The position numbers and the translations under genes were made by a program. The notes under the pieces are model-generated. The model did not search any database. It was given only the letters and a program-made list of their open reading frames with translations, and was not told the DNA's origin. A stretch of 6,525 nucleotides of DNA, from assembly GCA_012032855.1 (NCBI GenBank), contig JAAUQA010000194.1, positions 1 to 6,525 of the forward strand, written 5' to 3'. Below are positions 1 through 6,439 of this stretch, one piece after another; positions within the stretch are counted from its first letter, which is position 1; each line of letters opens with the position of its first letter. The DNA comes from Candidatus Competibacteraceae bacterium. GTDB taxonomy: Bacteria > Pseudomonadota > Gammaproteobacteria > Competibacterales > Competibacteraceae.

Positions 1-396
1 GGCTGCGGCACCCTACCCGCCCAAGACGCCTGTATCAGCTTCGGTAATCCCGGCGATCAACCCATCGCCGGCGACTGGGACAACGATGGATTTGTTGAAA
101 TCGGCGTGCGGCGCAACCGCAGCTGGTACCTGGATAACGGCAACGGCACTTGGGACGGTTGCGGCAGCCCGCCCGCGCAAGACACCTGCATTGACACCTT
201 CGGCAATCCGGGTGATCAGGTACTCGCCGGGGACTGGAACGGCGATGGCTTCACCGGTATCGGCGTCAAACGTGGCCGCGCTTGGTTCCTGGATCGCAAC
301 GCGGATGGCCTTTGGTATGGCTGTACCAGCGACCAATGTATCTTCGGTTGGGGTACCGTGCCGGATAAGCCTATCAGCGGTCGCTGGAAGCCTTAA
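1..396 (+). CDS. FG-GAP/VCBS-like tandem-repeat protein, C-terminal part (5' end outside window)
   Basis: The frame is open from base 1 to the TAA at 394-396, giving 131 residues with no start in the window. Two full repeats of 52-53 residues are visible (from residues 1 and 53), then a shortened third from residue 107 ending in KPISGRWKP. Each unit has a GC...D.C cysteine pair (C2/C11, C54/C63, C108/C113), a GNPGDQ..AGDW segment, an Asp-rich loop (DWDNDGF, DWNGDGF) of the type that binds calcium in FG-GAP/VCBS beta-propeller repeats, and an aromatic strand (SWYLDNGNG, AWFLDRNADG). This composition suggests an exported or cell-surface protein with calcium- and disulfide-stabilised blades; the missing N-terminus would be expected to carry a signal peptide. 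Its ligand or enzymatic role cannot be told. It is convergent with the radical SAM gene, and its 3' end occurs again, decayed, at 1641-1752. Confidence 0.8.
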   Translation, partial: GCGTLPAQDACISFGNPGDQPIAGDWDNDGFVEIGVRRNRSWYLDNGNGTWDGCGSPPAQDTCIDTFGNPGDQVLAGDWNGDGFTGIGVKRGRAWFLDRNADGLWYGCTSDQCIFGWGTVPDKPISGRWKP

Positions 397-423
397 CCAC
401 TGATTAGTCGGCTGAACAGAATC

Positions 424-465
424 CTAACAGCCCGCCCAACCAGGACGTTGGGCGTGGATGGTTCC
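424..465 (-). pseudogene. Duplicated 3'-tail remnant of the BaeS-type kinase gene
   Basis: Read on the minus strand this stretch begins GGAACCATCCACGCCCAAC, encoding GTIHA. It corresponds to GTIRAKPSLLGGLSV, residues 465-479 of the kinase encoded at 1782-3248. A one-base deletion shifts the frame after GTIHA, and the final codons and stop of the kinase are absent because of a 34-base deletion relative to the intact copy. It cannot encode a functional product. Its value is as a scar, showing that the junction between the repeat gene and the kinase gene exists twice. Confidence 0.7.
433..454. terminator. Perfect 8-bp stem hairpin between convergent genes, possible weak terminator
   Basis: CGCCCAAC (433-440) and GTTGGGCG (447-454) are exact reverse complements around a six-base loop. 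The hairpin lies between the stop of the repeat-protein gene (396) and the stop of the radical SAM gene (470), where a bidirectional terminator would be expected. Neither strand has a T run after it, so intrinsic termination is uncertain. In the intact kinase gene the matching bases form only an imperfect stem. Confidence 0.35.
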
Positions 466-469
466 TAGT

Positions 470-1462
470 TCAAACCGTACCACTGATCCAATCGAGCACA
501 CCACGCACGCCACGCCGGCGGATAACCCCTCGCCGTTCGGGTTGCAACGCCTTGTCCACGTTATCAGGCTGGTAGACGCCATCCGGATCGTCGCAGGCCG
601 CGCATAATGGAGTCGACAACGAGCGCTGTTCCCGCCAAATCTGACGGAAATCCTCGTAAGGCTGCGAGTGCCAGACCTGTGCGATGCTGGTTTGACAAAC
701 ATCCCCTATCACTTGCACCGCATCGTAATCAAACACGCAGGGCACTACGCGTCCGTCCCAGAGAATCTGAATATCCCGAAACGGCCACGCACAATGGCGT
801 TGGTGTTCTGGAAGCTTCAAAGTATTGAACTCCTTGCCACCGGCCCAATTGTGCAGCCCGGTTACTAGAAACCGATCCCCCCGATCCTGGTCCATGAAAG
901 GCCGCCAGTGATTAATGAATTGATCGAATTCCTCCGGCGGCGACAAATCCCGATTGTACTGAAAACGCACGCTGGGGTTGGACGCTTTCAAGCTGTCGCG
1001 AAGTTCGAAAAACTGCTCAATGTTGCGCACTGTTTTGTCGAAATCCAACTGCCGATGGATCGATTCATAGGTCGATTTCGACATGCCGTAGAAACTGAAT
1101 TTGATCCCATCCAGCCCTGACTCGATCAGATTACGGGCTACTTTCTGAGTGAGTAATGAGCCGGTAGTCACAAGATAGGTATGAGAAATACCGAGATACT
1201 TGGCGAGCGCCACCTTGTTGCCGATGGATTTGTCTATCAGAGGTTCGCCAAAGCCGTGCAGGTGCAGCTCTCTTACTTCCGGATGAGTTGCGCATTCTCT
1301 AACCAGACGTTCAAACAAGTCGAAGGGCATAAGTCCAGTGGGCCGCTGCATCACGTCCATCGGACACATCACACAGCGCGCAGGGCACGCATTGGTGTTT
1401 TCAATGTGCACTATACGGGGAAACGATGGCGTTACTAAGTTCACCTTTTTCTTATGCATCAT
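470..1462 (-). CDS. Radical SAM protein with C-terminal SPASM-type domain
   Basis: This 330-residue protein has the radical SAM cluster motif CPARCVMC (C26, C30, C33), which binds the 4Fe-4S cluster that cleaves S-adenosylmethionine. It is followed by HLHGFGEPL (67-75), the GGEP-like strand that contacts SAM, and YLVTTGSLL (96-104). The C-terminal part carries HNWAGG (204-209), C224, C242 (VVPCVFD) and CAAC (C287, C290), a spacing typical of SPASM/twitch auxiliary clusters. SPASM proteins modify peptides, proteins or small molecules by radical chemistry; the substrate here is unknown and no precursor peptide is evident nearby. Length is normal for the family. Start: ATG at 1460-1462, or the next ATG at 1457-1459, both served by the strong purine-rich site at 1467-1478. 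The C-terminus is Arg-rich (309-320). The gene is flanked by direct repeats and appears to be an insertion into the convergent junction. Confidence 0.9.
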   Translation of the reverse strand: MMHKKKVNLVTPSFPRIVHIENTNACPARCVMCPMDVMQRPTGLMPFDLFERLVRECATHPEVRELHLHGFGEPLIDKSIGNKVALAKYLGISHTYLVTTGSLLTQKVARNLIESGLDGIKFSFYGMSKSTYESIHRQLDFDKTVRNIEQFFELRDSLKASNPSVRFQYNRDLSPPEEFDQFINHWRPFMDQDRGDRFLVTGLHNWAGGKEFNTLKLPEHQRHCAWPFRDIQILWDGRVVPCVFDYDAVQVIGDVCQTSIAQVWHSQPYEDFRQIWREQRSLSTPLCAACDDPDGVYQPDNVDKALQPERRGVIRRRGVRGVLDWISGTV

Positions 1463-1466
1463 GCTG

Positions 1467-1478
1467 CTCCCTTCCTTC
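1467..1478 (-). promoter_or_regulatory. Ribosome binding site of the radical SAM gene
   Basis: Minus-strand GAAGGAAGGGAG lies 4 bases before the ATG at 1462 and 7 before the in-frame ATG at 1459. AGGAAGG within it is 7 bases from the first ATG, so either methionine could be the true start. Confidence 0.6.
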
Positions 1479-1489
1479 TAGTCGGTAAT

Positions 1490-1506
1490 CCGGCTAAATC
1501 CGCCGG
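1490..1506 (-). other. Small hairpin in the 5' leader of the radical SAM gene
   Basis: CCGGC (1490-1494) and GCCGG (1502-1506) pair around a seven-base loop, just upstream of the ribosome binding site. The leader beyond it (about 1510-1600) is strikingly AT-rich compared with the rest of the window and is the likely promoter region. I could not pick out a convincing -35/-10 pair. The hairpin is short and may have no function. Confidence 0.25.
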
Positions 1507-1640
1507 GTAATGTCTTCTTTTGAAAAACTGAAAAGCTATTCTTAGACTAATAACGATATTATTGAAATTATGCTAGATTTTTGGATAGGAGTCATTACGG
1601 ATTGGAAGTTAGTTTGTTCTCCGATCACTCCTGTGCAAAG

Positions 1641-1752
1641 GTTTTTGGATCGCAACGCCAATACCGTTTGGGATGGATATACCACTGACCTTTGTGTCTT
1701 CGGTTGGGGTGCTTTGGTGGATAAACCCATAAGCGGTCGGTGGAAGCCGTAA
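1641..1752 (+). pseudogene. Decayed second copy of the 3' end of the repeat-protein gene
   Basis: The last 37 residues, starting RFLDRNANTVWDGY and ending KPISGRWKP before TAA at 1750-1752, match the C-terminus of the protein ending at 396. The copy has lost the first cysteine of the pair (GC to GY) and the Asp of the DRNADG loop. The open frame can be extended back to an ATG at 1570, but that ATG has no ribosome binding site. The upstream residues keep only a hint of the repeat (TDW near 1600). A 60-residue protein from this frame is unlikely to be a real product; I read it as a fragment left by duplication or integration. Confidence 0.7.
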
Positions 1753-1856
1753 CCAACCGTTGATCAACTGACCACTTGTACCTAGGCCTGGTAAAGCGGC
1801 AATTCGACAATTACCGACAGCCCGCCTAACAAGGACGGTTTGGCGCGGATGGTGCC
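1641..1856 (+). repeat. Direct repeat copy B (repeat-gene 3' end plus kinase 3' end)
   Basis: This is the partner of copy A at 285-465. It contains the decayed repeat-gene tail, a 29-base spacer to the kinase stop codon, and the intact 3' end of the kinase gene. The distance from copy A to copy B is 1356 bases, so the interval between them holds essentially only the radical SAM gene and its leader. Confidence 0.8.
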
Positions 1857-3248
1857 ATCATGTGCAGTAACAATATTCCGGCAAATCGCTAACCCTAAAC
1901 CGCTGCCCCCGTGCGAGCGGCTGCGGGAAGTTTCCTTTCGATACAGCCGCTCGAACAACCGGGGGCATTCTTCAGCCGCTACTCCGGGCGGTGAATCGTC
2001 CAATCTGACGGTGATCGTCTGCTTTTCCAGCGTAACAGACAGTTCGATCCGACCGCCGGGATCGGTGTAACGAATAGCATTCTCCAATAAATTACCGAAT
2101 AACTGCTGGAGCCGCTTTTCATCCGCATAAACGGGCAACCGGGGTAACGTCTCGGTGTCCTGATGTAGGGTCAGTTGATGGTTTTGAATCCGCGTATTGA
2201 AAGTCGCTGTAACCCGGTAAAGCACATCGACGAGATCAAGCGGTTGCTTCCGATAGCTCAGCGCTCCGAGATCAGAAAGCGATAATTCATGTAAATCGTT
2301 CACCAATTTGCCCAATCCGCGAATCTCGGTGTGTAGCGAACCGAGTGTAGTTGCGTTTAAAGGCCTTACACCATCCTCCAATGCTTCCAGTTCGCCCCGC
2401 ACTACCGTTAACGGCGTGCGCAATTCATGAGAGATGTCGGCAATCCAACGGCGGCGTGCTTCTTCGTTCGCTTCCAGCGTATGCGCCAGGGTATTGATAC
2501 GCTGGCCTAGCGTTGCGATCTCATCGCGTCCGTTAATGTCGGCACGGATCGAGTAATCGCCCGCGACCAGATATTGCACGGTATGAGTTAATCGCCGCAG
2601 CGGTCGGGTCAGATGCCGGGCCAAGATCAATGCGGCCAGTGCGGCCAGGGCGATTAATCCGCAGCCGATCAATAAGAACGTGCGTGATTGCTTATTCAGG
2701 AATTCCAAGTCCCGCACTGCGGTTACCCGTTGTTGTGGCTCCAAGGCCAGCCAACCAACCGTTTGCTCTTCCACGGTGATTTCCGTCAAATTGACCGCTT
2801 CGGAAAATTCAGCGCGACCGATGACAGGCTGTTGTCGATGGTCGAATACTGTCAAACGGTGGTGCAGTTGCAAAGGATCAGGCGGTGGTCGAGCAGGCCT
2901 GCGAGGTGGTGGGGGACGGCCATCCGGTAGTCGTCGCGGGGAACTTCCATCCGCAGGTCTGGGCCGTGGCGGCCTTTCCCATGCTGCTTGATCGGCTTGT
3001 CCGATGGAGTCTAATTCGCGCCGTAATGCTCTGGGATTATCACGTAACCAATGCCAATCACGCCGGCGCACGAAAACACTGGTTAAGTGGTTCGCGATCA
3101 CGACTAGCCGTTCGCTTTCCACTTGGTTGATATAGTTTAAAAACCCTCGACCCAGGCTCCACTGCACCAGCAACGCCATGACAATCAAGGTAACGCCGGT
3201 GCTGAGCAGCAGAGCCAGAAATATCTTGTGGCCGATGGTTAACCGCAT
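1782..3248 (-). CDS. baeS: BaeS-type envelope-stress sensor histidine kinase
   Basis: A 488-residue inner-membrane kinase, slightly longer than E. coli BaeS (467). Order: transmembrane segment at about 9-29, periplasmic sensor at about 30-188, second transmembrane segment at 190-210, HAMP at about 211-263, HisKA with WIADISHELRTPL (phospho-accepting H274) and HATPase_c. The ATPase has the N box LFGNLLENAIRYTD (N390), a divergent DDSPPGV loop as in BaeS, and GGSGLGLAI (447-455). The stretches GELEALEDGVR and NDLHELSLSDLGALSY closely resemble BaeS. By family, it autophosphorylates on His and passes phosphate to BaeR in response to envelope stress. Odd: residues 92-125 of the sensor are an Arg/Pro-rich low-complexity tract. 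The ATG lies 3 bases after the peroxidase stop, with no clear ribosome binding site, so translation is probably coupled. No baeR follows; downstream lies the repeat-gene remnant and the radical SAM gene. Confidence 0.92.
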   Translation of the reverse strand: MRLTIGHKIFLALLLSTGVTLIVMALLVQWSLGRGFLNYINQVESERLVVIANHLTSVFVRRRDWHWLRDNPRALRRELDSIGQADQAAWERPPRPRPADGSSPRRLPDGRPPPPRRPARPPPDPLQLHHRLTVFDHRQQPVIGRAEFSEAVNLTEITVEEQTVGWLALEPQQRVTAVRDLEFLNKQSRTFLLIGCGLIALAALAALILARHLTRPLRRLTHTVQYLVAGDYSIRADINGRDEIATLGQRINTLAHTLEANEEARRRWIADISHELRTPLTVVRGELEALEDGVRPLNATTLGSLHTEIRGLGKLVNDLHELSLSDLGALSYRKQPLDLVDVLYRVTATFNTRIQNHQLTLHQDTETLPRLPVYADEKRLQQLFGNLLENAIRYTDPGGRIELSVTLEKQTITVRLDDSPPGVAAEECPRLFERLYRKETSRSRSHGGSGLGLAICRNIVTAHDGTIRAKPSLLGGLSVIVELPLYQA

Positions 3249-3251
3249 AAA

Positions 3252-5026
3252 TTACCGGCGCGGTGGCCTGGGCCGTTGGTCGCCGACATGAAACACATCG
3301 TCGGAGATTTCCCGGCCGATCTCGGTATTGCGGCGAATAATGTCAGCCAAACGGGTGTTTTCAACGTCGTCACGTTCCTCACGAGTGAGGGTGCGTTCAT
3401 ACCAAAACCGGTCGCCGTCACGCAATGCTTCAAATTGCTGTTTCAACACCGTGTAAACCAGTTCACCGACCATCGCACCGGGCATCGGGTCCTCGGCCAA
3501 ACCGCCGACCCACGCATCAATGTCGTCCACCGTAGCATAGGCGGTGGCCAAACGGGTTTGAACCTCAGGGTCACCGCTGATTTCGGCGAAGCTTTGCACC
3601 CGTTGTAAAGCCATCCCCTCTCGCACGTCATTATAGCTGGGTATGCCGTGATCACGACCGCGTTGAATGTTCAGCGACGCGAGATCGAAACCGCCGCTAC
3701 CGGGAGGACCGAATAAGAAGTTACGCACATCGTCGATGACGAAAACATCAACCGCCTGACAAACTTGTTGGCTTAAACCACGCAGGATCGGTGCAATCCC
3801 CCCCTCGTCGGTCAACCGTTGCGGGGCGAAAAAGGCATCGCGCAATGCCAGGTGACCCTCGGCGATTTCATTGCCCTGCGCATCCAGCCGCAGCAGGGTA
3901 GGGCTCAGCGCGCTGTGACCGTACCGGTAGGACGCAGTGGCAAATTCGTTGGCGATACCGGAATCGACGTCTTGGCGATAGCCACGATAACGCCTGAGTG
4001 CGTCGCGACCCATCAGGGCCGGTATGTATTCACGATAGGTAATCACTTGCATTTGCGCACCCACGATGCGCCGTGCCCGCTCGTAGATCTCATCGCCACT
4101 GAGTTTCGGGTTGTCGTTGCGGATGTTGTCGGCCAAACGATTGTGTTCCCGTACGAACAGGGTGTGCAAAGCGGTTAGCCCGACCTGTTCGTTAGCCCGC
4201 ACATCACCGGCTAGAAACAGCGCTGCGCTATCCCCGCCGGCATTCGCCAACCCGACATCGTTGAACGGTAGCAGACCGTCGTCACTGGTTCGCAAACGGC
4301 CGGTGCCATCCAGGGTGCGCAAAGCCAGCGCCCGTTCGCTGTCGGAGCCGTAGACATTGGAGGCATCGATCCAGGCGGTAATCTCGTTCAATTGCTGACG
4401 GGGTTATCGGTGCCGGTGCCGCTGTTCGGATCGTAGAACGAGCGGTTGAGCGCGATAACCGCCGTACCCGTGCTATTCGGGTCGAAAAACACGTCGCCTA
4501 CCGGTACGGCGATATTGGCCGGTTCCGGCGGCTCGACACCATCGGTTAAATCGAGATCATGATCGAGAAACTGCCCCCATTGCCAGACAAAATCGCTGGC
4601 ATTGCGATCATTTGGAATGGAATCCGCCTGAGCGTTGACGACATTGCTGATGAACCGTGGACTCGGTCGATCAGGCCCGGCCAAACTGGATACGCCATCC
4701 GCATAGTCAGGATCAGTCCAGCGATGCAGCGGCGTTTTTGCCGCTCCCAGCGTCTCATCGTTCGGGTTGTTTCCGCTGCCGTCGATGCTGCGGAAGCTCT
4801 CCGCCAGGGGGGGTTCATTGCCGAATGCCGATTCCTGGCGGTCAATCCGCCTGGCCGGCGACACGCCCGGTGTGGCGGTTTGCTGATCGGCTTCAACAAG
4901 CAAGGGGTTGACGGTTGCTGCAATCTGTTCGGTATCGTTGCCGTCTTGGGCGAATAGCGGGGTGGTGGCGCAAGCGATAGCAATGGCTGCGCTGATAACG
5001 GTGAGTGGATGGTTTTTTTGGCGCAT
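3252..5026 (-). pseudogene. Animal-type (PF03098) heme peroxidase, secreted, split by a one-base frameshift
   Basis: Two abutting frames, 4388-5026 (212 residues) and 3252-4391 (379 residues, TTG at its start), together make one 591-residue bacterial member of the myeloperoxidase/peroxinectin family. The first half has a Sec signal peptide (cleavage near PLFA-QD, residues 26/27) and WGQFLDHDLDLTD, giving the heme-linking Asp155, distal His156 and calcium-ligand Asp157. The second half has WIDASNVYGSD, GDVRANE (catalytic Arg, heme-linking Glu), YRYGH (proximal His) and LNIQRGRDHGIPSYN. The first frame ends NPVSN-stop. Adding one C to the CCCC run at 4400-4403 restores NPRQQLNEITAW, the expected family sequence. 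The break is therefore a one-base deletion or a sequencing error, since every catalytic residue is kept. The likely product oxidises substrates with H2O2 in the periplasm or outside the cell. It sits between the DHOR fragment and baeS in one orientation. Confidence 0.88.
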
Positions 5027-5032
5027 CGTGTT

Positions 5033-5039
5033 CTCCTCC
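5033..5039 (-). promoter_or_regulatory. Ribosome binding site of the heme peroxidase
   Basis: Minus-strand GGAGGAG lies 6 bases upstream of the ATG at 5024-5026. It supports this start, which also gives a proper signal peptide. The site overlaps a perfect 10-bp palindrome, CCTCCGGAGG (5035-5044), which could fold and mask it. Confidence 0.65.
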
Positions 5040-5066
5040 GGAGGTGCGCGTGGGCAATCCCCGTTC

Positions 5067-5092
5067 GGCGATCCGGTTTTAACTGGATCGCC
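5067..5092. promoter_or_regulatory. Near-perfect inverted repeat between DHOR and peroxidase genes
   Basis: GGCGATCCGGTT (5067-5078) and AACTGGATCGCC (5081-5092) are reverse complements with one mismatch (a G-T wobble in RNA) around a two-base TT centre. It lies in the 135-base gap between the DHOR stop and the peroxidase start. No T run follows on either strand, so it is not a classic intrinsic terminator. It could be an operator for a dimeric regulator, or an mRNA processing or attenuation hairpin. Confidence 0.45.
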
Positions 5093-5161
5093 AGGGGGGT
5101 TTATTAACGGATTGGGCTGCGTAGCATGAAACGCGTGTTTCCCGACAACGCCGGGGAATCG

Positions 5162-6439
5162 TTACTCTTCTGGTTGTTTGAACAAAACCAGGTTCTTTAA
5201 AAATGCAATCAAGCTTTGTTGATCCTCTGCTGCCAATGCTCGAAATGCTTGCTGTGAGGCTTCGGCTTCGCCGCCGTGCGCTAATATCGCCTCGGTCAAT
5301 GTAGTCGCCCGTCCGTCGTGCAAATAAGGCGCCGTCGAACCGATCCCCCATAACGCTTCCGTCATCCAAGTCGATGCGCCGGTACCGGCTTCGTCGATAT
5401 TTTCCGCCAAAGCTGTTCCCATCTCATGCTGCTTCAGATCGCTATACAGCCGGATTACCGCTTGCCCCCGCCGATCCCTCTCAAAGCTACCCAAGCGGTG
5501 GGTGCGACCGTCTGCCGTCTGGATGATGTTGTCAGGCTGGTCACGGGTTAGATCAAAGCTCACGGCAAAGCTCGGGTCGACGCCCTCGGCTTTGGGATCC
5601 TGCCCGCCGGGGAACACCTCATCACGATAGGCTGCGCTGCGGCTGGGTTCATGAAAAATGGGATCGTCCAGTTTGAGTTCCGGGGTATGGCAGGCGGCGC
5701 AGCCGATTTGTTCGAAGCGTTGTTCGCCAGTGCGGATCGCCCGTCGTTGTTCCCGCGACAAGGCCGGAATCAGCCCTAATTCGTCCAACTCCAGTTGCGT
5801 TACTGGACGCGGTTGGGCCGCCAGATAAATCGATAACGCGGTTTGATCACCGACAGTCATCTCATCGCTGATGCCGTCACCATCACCATCAACGCCGTAA
5901 CCGACCAGCTCAACCGCCTGTATGCCCAATTCGTTATGCGCGGCGTCACGGTTAAATTTGCGGATAAAGCCTTCGCTGCCTTTCCATTGCAGAGGTCTGA
6001 TCACCAAATCAGCGGCGACGCCCTGCACCTGTGCGGTATTGATTTCAACTTGACAAGGATTAGTTGTGATAGGGCTTACCGTAATCGAACCAAAGGCAAT
6101 ATCTTTGCTGCGCAACGACTCGGTCTGCGCAACGCCGTCCTGGCAAGTCCTGTCAATCGCACGGTCCCGTTGTCGGTGCAAATCCTCGGTCATTTCCTCG
6201 GCCAGTCGCTGCAATGCGCCTAGTCCGAAAACGTGCGGGGTGTTGCGGGTAATGAATGTGCTCATAGTAGCAGTGTGCAACGGATCGCGATGCACATTAC
6301 TGGCAATAGAACCCGCACCATCGTCGCTAGAGCATTTCCCTATCAAATTGGACGCATAGCCTGAGTTGCTGAAGTAATTTTTGCATTCATTGGGTTTAAA
6401 AGCAATCGAGGAGCTTCCCGATGGTCTGCCACAGGTCAT
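5162..6439 (-). pseudogene. Di-heme oxidoreductase (DHOR/DUF1111-type cytochrome c), N-terminally truncated
   Basis: The readable frame (425 residues from an ATG at 6439) matches the C-terminal two thirds of DHOR-family cytochromes. It has RNTPHVFGLGALQRLAEEMT (65-84), QWKGSEGFIRKFNRDAAHNELG (151-172, in two conserved blocks), a calcium-loop-like DGDGDGISDE (184-193), the c-type heme site CAACH (247-251), and HEMGTALAE with a possible Met340 ligand. The C-terminus has GIGSTAPYLHDGRA. Family members carry an additional CxxCH before the TP..FGLG block, plus a signal peptide. Both are absent. Residues 1-14 come from out-of-frame reading of the adjoining transposase gene (6398-6439), so the true gene was cut somewhere between about 6300 and 6395. 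No ribosome binding site precedes the ATG at 6439. A shortened start at Met59 (6265) would also lack a signal peptide. Probably nonfunctional; the intact enzyme would be a periplasmic electron-transfer or oxidising protein. Confidence 0.82.

Larger units (their letters stand above)
285..465 (+). repeat. Direct repeat copy A (repeat-gene 3' end plus kinase 3' tail)
   Basis: Positions 285-396 align without gaps to 1641-1752; by hand count about 87 of 112 bases match. The similarity resumes at 428-465 against 1818-1856, with about 33 of 38 bases matching and one gap. Copy A is shorter by 34 bases between the repeat-gene stop and the shared CAGCCCGCC. The match fades after 465, four bases short of the last coding base of the radical SAM gene. 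With copy B this repeat brackets the whole radical SAM gene. Confidence 0.8.

Noticed and set aside
1510..1545. Eleven-codon frame MSSFEKLKSYS in the AT-rich leader as a leader peptide
   Set aside because: It is on the strand opposite the radical SAM gene, has no good ribosome binding site, and such frames occur by chance.
1570..1752. A 60-residue open frame on the plus strand as a real small gene
   Set aside because: Its only recognisable part is the copied C-terminus of the repeat protein, there is no ribosome binding site, and conserved Cys and Asp are lost.
285..1752. Diversity-generating retroelement (template and variable repeats)
   Set aside because: There is no reverse transcriptase in the window, differences between the copies are not concentrated at adenines, and the repeats span two genes and a spacer.
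1759..1768. 10-bp palindrome GTTGATCAAC between the repeat-gene remnant and the kinase stop
   Set aside because: It is short, has no loop or T run, and is easily expected by chance.
3819..4178. Long antisense frames over the peroxidase, kinase and DHOR genes (also 2680-2991 and 5843-6223, plus strand)
   Set aside because: They mirror strongly recognised genes, show no domain motifs and arise from codon bias.
4388..4410. Programmed ribosomal frameshift in the peroxidase gene
   Set aside because: The site T AAC CCC is not a canonical -1 slippery heptamer and no strong downstream structure is evident; a lost base in a homopolymer is simpler.
5093..5161. Promoter for the peroxidase in the gap after the DHOR gene
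   Set aside because: The best minus-strand candidate (TTCATG, 17 bases, TTAATA) matches only half of each consensus box, not enough to call.
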